Part shown: in pieces, positions 1 to 7,615 of the stretch
Layout of the letters: every line of letters begins with the position of its first letter
How positions within the stretch are numbered: the stretch's first letter is position 1
Source of the DNA: Hornefia butyriciproducens
Lineage (GTDB): Bacteria > Bacillota > Clostridia > Peptostreptococcales > Anaerovoracaceae
Assembly: GCF_009695915.1 (NCBI RefSeq)
Contig: NZ_VUMZ01000006.1
Location: 62,001 to 126,000 of the forward strand
Direction: 5' to 3'
DNA length: 64,000 nt
Program-made: the position numbers and the translations under genes
Notes under the pieces: generated by a model
Told to the model about the DNA's origin: nothing
Database searches by the model: none
Seen by the model: only the letters and a program-made list of their open reading frames with translations

Positions 1-110
1 GGCCCGCTGCGCCGGGTGTATCAGGTCCGGCTGCCGGGTCCTTATCAAAACCTCTAATCCAGGAGTTTCATCCGAGCGCCAGTTCGGAACACCTGAAATG
101 TAATATGGGA

Positions 111-413
111 TCAATCATACACCGGTACGAGGATTTTCTGTCCCGATGCAATGTCGTTTGCCTGTATATCATTAGTCTCACAGATATCATGTACGACCTG
201 ACGGACGTCTTGGTTGTCCGGAGCATATTCAGCCGCAATCGACCATAATGTATCACCGGATTCAATCTCCACACATCTGTACTGATCCATTGATAAACTG
301 TTCGCTGTATTGAAACCTGCAATTGTCGAAGCCGCTGTGAATACCGTCAGCAGCACAATAACCATAAAGATTGTAAATCTGAACTTCGATGCAATTCTCA
401 TCTTCCTCATCAT
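111..413 (-). CDS. LysM-domain membrane protein, YneA-like SOS division inhibitor candidate
   Basis: The 100-residue product has a basic N-terminus, one membrane segment (about residues 10-30) and a C-terminal LysM domain (about 48-98) with the typical start VESGDTLWSIA-type pattern (seen as IESGDTLWSIAAEY) and end GQKILVP. This architecture and size match YneA of Bacillus, which delays cell division during DNA damage. The start was set at 413 because AGGAGG lies 6 bases upstream; a longer frame to 506 would run through the promoter. LexA-like sites cover the promoter, supporting SOS control. lexA itself is not in view. The division-inhibitor role is inferred from architecture plus regulation. 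The 110 bases downstream to the window edge hold nothing I can support. Confidence 0.8.
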   Translation of the reverse strand: MMRKMRIASKFRFTIFMVIVLLTVFTAASTIAGFNTANSLSMDQYRCVEIESGDTLWSIAAEYAPDNQDVRQVVHDICETNDIQANDIASGQKILVPVYD

Positions 414-441
414 GTATACCTCCTGTACGAAACGTTCGCCC

Positions 442-513
442 GGAACGTTTGTTCGTACTAATATAGTATCAGAATGTATGTTCGTTGTCAATAGTAAAGC
501 GAACATTTGTTTT
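442..513 (-). promoter_or_regulatory. Three LexA (SOS) box-like operators
   Basis: Read on the minus strand, 442-455 is CGAACAAACGTTCC, a full match to the Gram-positive LexA consensus CGAACRNRYGTTYC. Sites at 471-484 (CGAACATACATTCT) and 500-513 (best read on the plus strand as CGAACATTTGTTTT) each match about 12 of 14 positions. The three sites are spaced exactly 29 bases start to start. They flank and fill the promoter at 463-491. The first site is strong; the other two are weaker individually and gain support from their regular placement. Confidence 0.75.
463..491 (-). promoter_or_regulatory. Sigma-A promoter of the LysM/SOS gene
   Basis: TTGACA (486-491) and TACTAT (463-468) are separated by 17 bases, placing the start of transcription near 456. 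One LexA-like box lies in the spacer, one covers the predicted start site and one abuts the -35 box, so bound LexA should block RNA polymerase. Confidence 0.75.
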
Positions 514-597
514 CTTTTCTCGTCACTTTTTACTGTGCACCGGCAGAAATTCTGCCCCTGTCTGCATCGAAGTATTTCTTTGTTCCTTCAGAGTTCC

Positions 598-623
598 AAA
601 AAAAAGACGCCGGTTCGGCGCCT
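598..623 (-). terminator. Intrinsic terminator of the corrinoid-uptake operon
   Basis: On the minus strand a GC-rich stem GGCGCCG/CGGCGTC with a two to three base loop is followed by eight T residues. It lies about 55 bases after the ATPase stop codon and before the LysM gene promoter, so it closes the four-gene operon. Confidence 0.85.
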
Positions 624-675
624 CTGCGGTCGATATTATTTAGTTGTGAAATGTGGTTCTGTTCTGTAACGAGGT

Positions 676-1779
676 TCAGACCTCCTCCAGGATTCCTTTG
701 TCCGCCGCAAGCCTGACGAGATCAAACAGGCGGGCGTTGATTCCGCCTTTGGGGACTCCCGCATAGATTACCCTCTGACACTGTTCCATCTCCCCCACCG
801 CCTGTTCATAGGTCTCAGGAGAAATCTCCGCAAACGGACGTTCGCTTATTACCTTGCAGGCCAGGAGCGAAGCCAGCTGATAATCAATATCGTTCTCATA
901 CAGGATGCCCGCGGCGAAAGGAATATTCTCCTGCTGAAGCTCACGATAAATCCGTATGCCGGTTCCCCCTGAGGATATCACAAAGACCTGCGGCGTATTT
1001 CCCTCAGGCCTTGCCAGTTCAATGCTTCCGAACACGGGATCATAAAAGCCGTTGTCGATATCGTAGAGCTCACGTATAACCTCCGAATGAAAAATCTCCT
1101 CCGGCGTTCCGGCCCGGACTGCATGCTCCCCGCTGACACAGACAATCCGATCCGAGATTTTCTGTGCGAGATCAATCTCATGGAGGGTCATGACGATAGT
1201 GATTCCCTTTTCTTTGGCCATCCGGCGCAGGATACTCAGGAGTTCAAGCTTGTACCGGATGTCCAGAAATGATGTCGGCTCGTCCAGAAGAATGATTTCC
1301 GGCTCCTGACAGATTGCCCGGGCAAGCATCACACGCTGTTTCTGCCCGTCACTGATAGCATTGAAATCACGGTTTCCAAGCTCACGCGCATGAACCGTCT
1401 CCAGCGCCTCGTCCACCTTTGCTTCGTCCTCATGGGTCAGAATGCCCAGACGGCCGGTATACGGATACCGTCCGGCCGCTACGATATCGTGACAGGTCAG
1501 AAGCTCCGGTTTCGGACGGTCTGTCAGAACCACAGCCATGCGGGTGGATAGTTCCCGGAAGGTCATCTCGTTCAGTCTGCTCCCGTCGATGACCACGTCA
1601 CCGCGCAACATGGAAAGCTGCCGGGCGATTGTCTTCAGAATCGTGGATTTTCCGGCGCCGTTGGGTCCGATGAGCGTCACGATCTCACCCCTGCGAACGT
1701 TCAGACAGATATCGTCAATGAGGCTTTTGTTGTGATAACCCACAGAAAGCTGTTCAAGAGCCAGATAATTTTCTTTCAT
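676..1779 (-). CDS. btuD: ABC transporter ATP-binding protein, BtuD/FecE family with C-terminal extension
   Basis: This is the cytoplasmic ATPase of a metal-chelate/corrinoid importer. Walker A GPNGAGKST is at residues 38-46, a variant signature ISDGQ at 142-146 (normally LSGGQ), and Walker B IILLDEP at 162-168, followed by the switch histidine near 200. The FecE-like core ends near 255, the usual family length. Residues 262-367 form an extra domain beginning VFVISSGGTG. I recall a similar C-terminal domain on haloarchaeal BtuD proteins, which fits corrinoid transport, but its function is unknown to me. The ATG follows the permease stop by one base (TGAGATG). Cobalamin is favoured over ferric siderophore or heme because the operon is led by a cobalamin riboswitch. 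Confidence 0.85.
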   Translation of the reverse strand: MKENYLALEQLSVGYHNKSLIDDICLNVRRGEIVTLIGPNGAGKSTILKTIARQLSMLRGDVVIDGSRLNEMTFRELSTRMAVVLTDRPKPELLTCHDIVAAGRYPYTGRLGILTHEDEAKVDEALETVHARELGNRDFNAISDGQKQRVMLARAICQEPEIILLDEPTSFLDIRYKLELLSILRRMAKEKGITIVMTLHEIDLAQKISDRIVCVSGEHAVRAGTPEEIFHSEVIRELYDIDNGFYDPVFGSIELARPEGNTPQVFVISSGGTGIRIYRELQQENIPFAAGILYENDIDYQLASLLACKVISERPFAEISPETYEQAVGEMEQCQRVIYAGVPKGGINARLFDLVRLAADKGILEEV

Positions 1780-1780
1780 C

Positions 1781-2848
1781 TCATCTGCCTCTCTTTCTGC
1801 TGATCATCATATAGATGACAATCGGTGCGCCGAAAACGGATGTCACGGTACTGATGTTCAGTTCCAGCGGAGCGAAGGCAAGCCGCGCGATGAGATCGCA
1901 GAACATACAGAACACCGCTCCCATCACAAATGCTCCCGGAATCACCACGATGGGTCTGGACGTGCCCAGCGCTCCTTTGATCAGGAACGGTACCGCGATA
2001 CCAACAAAGGAAATCGGTCCGGCGAAGGCCGTCACTGTTGCCGAAAACACGCTGGAAAGAAGAATCAGCACAATCCTGAACACACGGATATTCACACCGA
2101 TACTGCGCGCATAGGATTCTCCCAGCTGATAGGCGCTGATGGGCTTGGCGCAGCACAGTGTGAGAGCAAACGTAATAAACACCACAACTGAGATGATCCG
2201 AACGCTTTCCCAGCTCATCCCGGAAAAACTGCCTTGAGACCAGCCGTGAAGATTTGCGATATCCGAGTCGCTGGCGAAGGTAATGATGAAATCCGTGACA
2301 GCGGAACAAATATAGCCGATCATGATTCCCGCCACAAGCAGAGCCGCCATATTCTGGATTCTCCGGGCAACAAGCAAAATAAAGCCCACCGACGCCAGAG
2401 AACCGGCAAAGGCCGCCACAATCATCGTATAGGAGGAAATCGTGGAATAATATTTCAGTGCGACGATCATAACAAAGGCTACAACCATTTTCGCTCCGGA
2501 AGAGATTCCCAGAACATAGGGTCCCGCAATCGGATTCTCAAAGAATGTCTGAAGCAGAAATCCGGACAGCGCAAGAGCGCCGCCCAGAATAGCCGCCGTA
2601 AGTATCCTGGGAAGGCGGATTCTCCATATTATATTGGTTTCCTTGATATCTCCCTGTCCGGTGAACAATATCCTGACGATATGATCCAGCGATATATGTA
2701 CATTACCGGAATTGATATTGATCACAGTCATCACGCAGAATGCGGCGAACAGCAGTACGAATACCATGGTATAGCGGCTGCGCCGCCGAAGGTTTTCGTG
2801 CTGAAAGCTTTCGGCGGCTGCCGGGATTGCGGGAATATTTTTTTTCAT
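1781..2848 (-). CDS. btuC: FecCD/BtuC-family ABC permease
   Basis: The 355-residue hydrophobic protein has the about ten membrane segments expected of the BtuC/FecCD fold. Family-typical stretches include RLPRILTAAILGGALALSG, the GISSGAK motif and the C-terminal GPISFVGIAVP segment. It would form the membrane channel with the downstream ATPase and receive ligand from the lipoprotein encoded upstream. The N-terminal 30 residues are polar and cytoplasmic. The start is set by family length; the ribosome site is weak (GGAGGAAATACAGG lies well upstream). It sits 114 bases after the binding protein, the largest gap in this operon. Substrate is inferred from the riboswitch, since the fold alone does not distinguish B12 from siderophores. 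Confidence 0.88.
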   Translation of the reverse strand: MKKNIPAIPAAAESFQHENLRRRSRYTMVFVLLFAAFCVMTVININSGNVHISLDHIVRILFTGQGDIKETNIIWRIRLPRILTAAILGGALALSGFLLQTFFENPIAGPYVLGISSGAKMVVAFVMIVALKYYSTISSYTMIVAAFAGSLASVGFILLVARRIQNMAALLVAGIMIGYICSAVTDFIITFASDSDIANLHGWSQGSFSGMSWESVRIISVVVFITFALTLCCAKPISAYQLGESYARSIGVNIRVFRIVLILLSSVFSATVTAFAGPISFVGIAVPFLIKGALGTSRPIVVIPGAFVMGAVFCMFCDLIARLAFAPLELNISTVTSVFGAPIVIYMMISRKRGR

Positions 2849-2886
2849 AAATAACTACCTGTATTTCCTCCGATTTCTCTTTTCGC

Positions 2887-2919
2887 GTACACGGTCGAAT
2901 AGAAAGAAAGGTCGTGTAC
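2887..2919. other. Intergenic inverted repeat between binding protein and permease genes
   Basis: GTACACG at 2887-2893 and CGTGTAC at 2913-2919 can pair around a 19-base loop. No T-run follows, so it is not a convincing terminator. Placement in the only sizeable gap of the operon suggests an mRNA-stability element giving more binding protein than permease, but this is a guess. Confidence 0.35.
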
Positions 2920-2962
2920 TCTGGTTCTGACGTTACGGGATGCAGCGCAGAACAGAGGATCC

Positions 2963-4123
2963 TCACTTCAGTTTCGTCAGGAACTTCATTTCAGACAGAT
3001 GCTTTTGTGTCACGAGATAATGAAAGTCCAGGATCATATCGCCGACGATGTCCGTCCGCTGATACATCGATGCTCCCGTTGCGTAACACTGTCCGTTTTT
3101 CACCGCTTTGAACTTTTTCATAATCGGATCCTTTGCGATCAGATCATCCATGGAACGAACCGTGCTGTCGATGCTCCCGTTGTACACGATATAATCGGCA
3201 TCAGCGGCCGTATCGTAGAACTTTTCAATGGTCATCGGAACGGAGGTTTTCCCGTCGGAATCAGTCAGTTTCTTGAACACGTACCGTCCGCCGGCCATCT
3301 CGATCATCGTGGGAACGTAGTCTTTACTGCTGCGCACCACCGCTTTTCCGTCCGTGGATATATAGAAGAAGGCTACGGTTTTCTCCGTATTCCTGAAATC
3401 GTCCAGGGCGGAGATCTTCTTTTCCTGTTTTTCAAAGAAAGCCTGGGCCTGTTTCTCATGTCCGGTCAGCGCGCCGTAAAGTTTGATCCACTCTGTGCGC
3501 CCCAGGGGATTTGATTCGTAGCTGGACCGGTCCACCATGACGGGGATTTTCAGATCCTCAATCATTTCCTTTACGTCCGGCGTATGATAAATCATCGTGG
3601 ATTCAATGGCCAGACCGCATTTTTTGTCCAGCAGCAGTTCATAATCCGGCTCGCTGTACTTGCCAGCGTAAACGATCTTCCCCGCGTTCATCGCGTCCCG
3701 TACAGACCGGAAGGACCAGCCTCCCGATTTCAGCGAGGTCATGGAAATATTGTCCAGGGCGTCCATGGAAGAAAACAGTGCCATGGACGCAGTCGCCGCA
3801 AGATAGATGTTTTTCACCGGTCCGCGGAGAACCTTGATCTTTTTGCTCAGCTTTTCCGGTGACTTCTTTCCCTTCGGCACGATCAGGTACTTAGCATCGT
3901 CTTTAATATCGATAAGTTTGTACCCGTCTTTGTAGTAGTAAACATTGAATTCCTTTGCATAATCCAGTTTCATGGTCTTGCTGTAGGTCAGCCCGCTGAT
4001 CTCAGGAGCCCCCGACGCGCCCGAAGCTGATTCGCTGTTCTTCGCACCGCATCCGGACAGCAGCACCGTGGCTGTCATCAGCGCCAGAAAAAGGACCATT
4101 CCTCTCTTGAATCGGTTTTTCAT
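2963..4123 (-). CDS. btuF: Substrate-binding lipoprotein of corrinoid ABC importer (BtuF-like)
   Basis: The 386-residue protein has a lipoprotein signal with lipobox LLSGC (cysteine 25), so it is anchored outside the membrane. The rest fits a class III periplasmic-binding protein: an N-lobe (about 40-230), a connecting helix (about 222-240) and a C-lobe (245-386). Residues 38-240 align clearly with the C-terminal end of the preceding 974-residue protein: APEISGLTYSKT versus APKITGLKYKST, SMDALDNI versus AMDAVDGI, and PLGRTEWIKLYG versus RLGKKEWIRAYG. It is co-transcribed with that gene (15-base gap) and with the permease and ATPase. Ligand is inferred to be cobalamin or a related corrinoid from the riboswitch. 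Confidence 0.82.
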   Translation of the reverse strand: MKNRFKRGMVLFLALMTATVLLSGCGAKNSESASGASGAPEISGLTYSKTMKLDYAKEFNVYYYKDGYKLIDIKDDAKYLIVPKGKKSPEKLSKKIKVLRGPVKNIYLAATASMALFSSMDALDNISMTSLKSGGWSFRSVRDAMNAGKIVYAGKYSEPDYELLLDKKCGLAIESTMIYHTPDVKEMIEDLKIPVMVDRSSYESNPLGRTEWIKLYGALTGHEKQAQAFFEKQEKKISALDDFRNTEKTVAFFYISTDGKAVVRSSKDYVPTMIEMAGGRYVFKKLTDSDGKTSVPMTIEKFYDTAADADYIVYNGSIDSTVRSMDDLIAKDPIMKKFKAVKNGQCYATGASMYQRTDIVGDMILDFHYLVTQKHLSEMKFLTKLK

Positions 4124-4138
4124 CTCATCCTGCCTTTT

Positions 4139-7063
4139 TTATTTCTGTTCTGCTTTTACTTCTTTCTCAAAAATATTCTGCGATTTTTTCGCGCTGCCGT
4201 AAATTTCTCCGTAAGCCCGGATCCATTCCTTTTTCCCCAGACGACTCTTCTCCTGCTGAGACCGGTCGAGGATGACCGGAATATCCAGTGCCGTAAAACG
4301 GGATTCCAGAGTCTCGAGCTTTTTCTGATCCGTTTCTGCCTGTTTCTTCTGCTTCGCGATCTTGTCTTTGTTCAGCAGGGTTTCCTTTGTCGAAATCTCC
4401 TTGGGAATCAGGCTTCCCGGCAAAACGGCCAGCCTGGTTTTCTTCCGGATGATTGTGCTGTACCGGGGTGATTCCGGAGTTCCGGCATAGGCTATATGCT
4501 TTTGCTTTATCGCTTTCGCAACGCCGGAGGCAGTGACCTTTTCAGGCGTTACGCCGGTGAGGCAGATGCCGTCGACCGCATCCATGGCGTCCAGGAACGA
4601 CAAAGCAGAGTTCGATGCTACATAGCTCTTCTCTGCAGGGGTCCGGACGATGATATACTGTTTGTCCAGACCGGCGGGAACATCGAATTTCTCCGGAACC
4701 AGCAGATAGCTTACAACGTTGTTTTTATAAAGAGCTTCTGTAATCTCATGCTGGGAGCGAGCGACCGGTTTACCTTCCTCGTCATACTCCACCTTACCGT
4801 CTTCCTTTGCGAACCTCTTCGCGTTTTTCGTGTATTCCTCATACAGTGCGGTGTTCTTGCTGATATCTATGCTCAGCAGGGAAACGCCGTGGTTATATCG
4901 AAAGATCCGGAAGTATTTCGCATACTTGTTTTTCACCGTCGACTTGTATTTTAATCCGGTAATCTTCGGAGCAGATTTACTCAGCGAAAGTTTGGATTTT
5001 TGGGCGTCCTTCGCGGCTTTTTTTGCTTCTGCCCGAGCTTTTTTCGCGGCCTTGGCACTGACGGCTTTTTTCACATAGATAGTGTACCGGATCCAGTGAG
5101 GCTGGGACATGGCTGTGGTGCGTCCGATGATAGTATTATTGGCGTTCAGTTTCACCGGGATCACAAAGGTGGAAAGACCTCCCCCGCTTTTGGAATAAAC
5201 CTTTCCGTTTGCCTTGAGACGGTCGTAGCTGCTGCTGCCGAACACGATGGTTGCATAGGCTTTTCCGCCTGTTACCGTGATTTTTCTGCATTTAATATAA
5301 GCGAGACGGCCGGAGCCTCCGGACCAGCTGAAGGAATCGGGAGTGTATACTCCGTCCTTCAGCGCGGTTCTGTTGTTGACCACGCCTGTGCTTTTCTGGC
5401 TGTCATCCTTATATTTGGATACCTTGTCCTTTTTTTTGCTCTTCTTGAATTTCGTCTGTTTACCGCTTGTGGCGTATTTGTCTTTCTTCTTCTTTGTCTT
5501 GGGAACTGTCGTCGATGTGCCGGAGGGAACCGCCTTCGCACCGCTGCTGTAGAAGATAATGGTATGTTCAAACCAGCTGTTCAGTTTCTTGGAATGAGCA
5601 GAGACCGTCAGATTTTTGTCCAGGGCGGAAACCGGCAACGTGTATGTATAATATCCGTTGACCACCTTCGCCTTGATCCACTGGTTCTTCGGTGCCTTCG
5701 CCGCCTCCAGCGCGGTTCCCATGTACAGATAGTCGTAGCCTTCTCCAGTCAGCGTGACGGTTGCGGTCATGTTTTTTTTACTGCCCTCCCCTTTAACCGT
5801 CAGAGTACTGTATTTGGTTCCGGTTTTCGGATAGAGGTAGAACATGCGATTATCGGTGTCTGACTTTACCTTCCAGGTTCCGGCTTTCAGGTCTTTCGTC
5901 TCTGCCGGCACTGTCGGATCCGATGGTGACGGATCGGGATCCTGTCCGCCGGAAGGCTCCGTATACTTCCCGGAGTTCACACTCATTCGAACGGTGATGG
6001 AATAGCTGATCCAGTGCGGATCAGACATTCTAACGGTTTTCCCGATGATAGGATTGGCCGTGTTCAGCGCCACCGGAACGGAAAATGTCGAGGTATTTGC
6101 AGCAGAATCCGTCACACCGTCGTAAATTTTGCCGTTTGCCTTCAGCTGTGTATATTTATCGCTGCTGAACACGATCGTCGCAACCGCCTTTCCGTCAGAA
6201 ATCGTAACCTTCGGACAGGTAATAATCACTTTGTTCGTACCGCCGCTCACACTGAAGCTGTCCGGTACCCAGACGCCGTCCGCTAAATCGGTTCTGTTAT
6301 CTACAGCAGGGGTATCCGGATCGTTCACCGGTTCACTTTTTTTTACGTGAATAGAATATTCAATATCGTTGATCTTCGACATTGCCGTGGTAGTTCCGAC
6401 AATCGCCGTATCTTTGTTGAGAGCGACCGGAACTTTTTTGAACAAAGACCCGTTCGATGTGTCAGCCTCCGGCTCGTAGGTCTTTCCTCCGGCCTGAAGC
6501 TTCGTATAAGATTTGCTGCTGAACAGAATGTCGGCATATGCCTTCCCGTTCGTCACCGTAATCGTCGGAACCGTGATTTTCACTCTTCCGGTTCCGCCGG
6601 TGAAGGAAACGTCGTCCGGCGTGTAGATGCCGTCCTCCAGCGTCGTGCTGTTATCGATGGCGGAAGCTTCTCCGGCCTTTGCAGTCTGATTCTGTGCTGT
6701 CTCCTTTTCTTCGGAGGAAGCTGTCTTGCTGCCAGACGGATTTTCCGACGCATTGGATGTGCCCTGCTGCCTGCTTTCGGTCTGCCCCGACCGCTGCTGC
6801 ATGGAGTCGGCGGAAGAAGCGGCTGACGAGTCGTTTGAGGAACCAGAGGCCGCTGTGCTCCGGTCCTCCTGCTGTGCCGCGTCTGTCGGTGCAGACTGAC
6901 TTTCCTGCGTACCCGCCGCGGTCTCCTGCTGTGCCGTCGCTTTCGGAGACGCACTCCCGACGCCTGCGGAATCCTCCGCAAACGCACCGGCAAGCTGCGT
7001 CAGAACAAGCGCAGCGATTAACAGGAAGGATAACATAATTTTGTAATACTTTTTCTTTTTCAA
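4139..7063 (-). CDS. Secreted multi-domain protein: NEAT-like modules fused to a half binding protein
   Basis: The 974-residue product has a signal peptide (1-29, ending AGAFA) and a Ser/Gln/Thr-rich stalk (30-135). It then has NEAT-like repeat A (136-241), repeat B (255-360), a divergent NEAT-like module (388-508), a Lys-rich linker (515-558), repeat C (564-665), an Ala/Lys-rich helix (666-697) and a BtuF-like N-lobe (699-974). The repeats share DGVYTPDSF, SGGSGR, GKAYATIVF, KANGKVY, IIGRTTAMS and HWIRY-type blocks. The terminal domain matches only the first 240 residues of the next gene product; the C-lobe is absent and an extra helical insert (about 892-924) is present. There is no lipobox, LPXTG or membrane tail, so attachment may be through the basic linkers. 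It is the first gene behind a cobalamin riboswitch. Corrinoid capture at the surface is an inference; NEAT domains are usually known for heme. Confidence 0.85.
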   Translation of the reverse strand: MKKKKYYKIMLSFLLIAALVLTQLAGAFAEDSAGVGSASPKATAQQETAAGTQESQSAPTDAAQQEDRSTAASGSSNDSSAASSADSMQQRSGQTESRQQGTSNASENPSGSKTASSEEKETAQNQTAKAGEASAIDNSTTLEDGIYTPDDVSFTGGTGRVKITVPTITVTNGKAYADILFSSKSYTKLQAGGKTYEPEADTSNGSLFKKVPVALNKDTAIVGTTTAMSKINDIEYSIHVKKSEPVNDPDTPAVDNRTDLADGVWVPDSFSVSGGTNKVIITCPKVTISDGKAVATIVFSSDKYTQLKANGKIYDGVTDSAANTSTFSVPVALNTANPIIGKTVRMSDPHWISYSITVRMSVNSGKYTEPSGGQDPDPSPSDPTVPAETKDLKAGTWKVKSDTDNRMFYLYPKTGTKYSTLTVKGEGSKKNMTATVTLTGEGYDYLYMGTALEAAKAPKNQWIKAKVVNGYYTYTLPVSALDKNLTVSAHSKKLNSWFEHTIIFYSSGAKAVPSGTSTTVPKTKKKKDKYATSGKQTKFKKSKKKDKVSKYKDDSQKSTGVVNNRTALKDGVYTPDSFSWSGGSGRLAYIKCRKITVTGGKAYATIVFGSSSYDRLKANGKVYSKSGGGLSTFVIPVKLNANNTIIGRTTAMSQPHWIRYTIYVKKAVSAKAAKKARAEAKKAAKDAQKSKLSLSKSAPKITGLKYKSTVKNKYAKYFRIFRYNHGVSLLSIDISKNTALYEEYTKNAKRFAKEDGKVEYDEEGKPVARSQHEITEALYKNNVVSYLLVPEKFDVPAGLDKQYIIVRTPAEKSYVASNSALSFLDAMDAVDGICLTGVTPEKVTASGVAKAIKQKHIAYAGTPESPRYSTIIRKKTRLAVLPGSLIPKEISTKETLLNKDKIAKQKKQAETDQKKLETLESRFTALDIPVILDRSQQEKSRLGKKEWIRAYGEIYGSAKKSQNIFEKEVKAEQK
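5069..6658 (-). repeat. Three homologous NEAT-like modules plus one divergent copy within the surface protein
   Basis: Repeat A is encoded at 6341-6658, B at 5984-6301 and C at 5069-5374, each about 100-106 codons. Shared positions include DG(I/V)(Y/W)(T/V)PD at the start, a GGxGR or GGTNK turn, NGK/DGKA before a beta-strand, the FSS/FGSSxY block, KANGKxY and an AMSxxHW block near the end. The module at 5540-5902 has a different start (LKAGTWKVKSD) but the same overall strand pattern (GYDYLYMGT, YTYTLPVSALDK). The copies are diverged at protein level, so they are old duplications rather than recent tandem DNA repeats. Confidence 0.8.
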
Positions 7064-7144
7064 AACAAATTCTCCTTCTCATCATTTTTTCGCTCAGCAT
7101 GGCGTTCAGTTCTGGTAACATGACTGCGAGATATCTCAGACTAA

Positions 7145-7174
7145 CAAAAAACCCACTTTCCTCCAAAGCGGGTG
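7145..7174 (-). terminator. Terminator platform of the cobalamin riboswitch
   Basis: On the minus strand ACCCGCTTT and AAAGTGGGT pair around GGAGG, followed by a run of T residues. It lies between the riboswitch aptamer and the first structural gene, so it should stop transcription when cobalamin is bound. Confidence 0.8.
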
Positions 7175-7296
7175 CTTGCATGAAAACTCAGTTATACTAC
7201 ATGAAATATCTGTTGCAGCGGAACAATGATGCAATGTGTTCAATGTTTCATCATGTTATTATTACAGGCACACTCTCCCCAGAAGCATTTCGCCGA

Positions 7297-7535
7297 TAAT
7301 TCTGATACAGCAGGTTTCCTGACTTACAGATCTTTGTTCCTCCGCGCCTTCTCAACAGCATCGAAATGACGGTGACAACCGGAACGCCGAAGCATTGCGG
7401 CCCCGTCGTCTGCGCCAGATGTATGCTGCCAATGGCATAGTACGGGAGAACTCCCTGTTTACAGTGACCGGATCGTTCGGGACTCACACCCGATTCCCTT
7501 TTAACCGCAGACTTCCGCCCACGGCACTGTACCGA
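7297..7535 (-). promoter_or_regulatory. Cobalamin riboswitch
   Basis: The minus strand carries the hallmark elements in order: GGGAATCGGGTG and GAGTCCCGA, then the GGTCACTGTA segment near 7460-7475, and the B12 box AGTCAGGAAACCTGC near 7310-7325. The length of about 230 bases fits the class. It starts about 15-20 bases after the predicted transcription start and is followed by a terminator. It controls the surface protein, binding lipoprotein, permease and ATPase as one unit, repressing them when adenosylcobalamin or a related corrinoid is plentiful. Confidence 0.92.
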
Positions 7536-7554
7536 CATATTTAATTCTATATAA

Positions 7555-7583
7555 ATTATAGCAATTGCCTTTCATTCTGTCAA
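7555..7583 (-). promoter_or_regulatory. Consensus sigma-A promoter of the corrinoid-uptake operon
   Basis: A perfect TTGACA (7578-7583) and perfect TATAAT (7555-7560) are separated by exactly 17 bases. Transcription should start near 7548 and run through the riboswitch. Control therefore seems to be exerted after initiation. Confidence 0.9.
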
Positions 7584-7615
7584 TGGCTCCGCGGCGATGC
7601 TTTCCGGGGCGTTCC

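Noticed and set aside
4139-7063. Pseudogene or frameshift explanation for the half binding-protein domain
   Set aside because: The frame is intact over 974 codons, the stop is followed at once by the ribosome site and ATG of the full lipoprotein, and no remnant of a C-lobe was seen between them.
676-7063. Iron/heme uptake as the function of the operon
   Set aside because: The protein families alone would allow it, but a clear cobalamin riboswitch with terminator precedes the first gene and no Fur-like site was recognised. Kept only as the alternative ligand to test.
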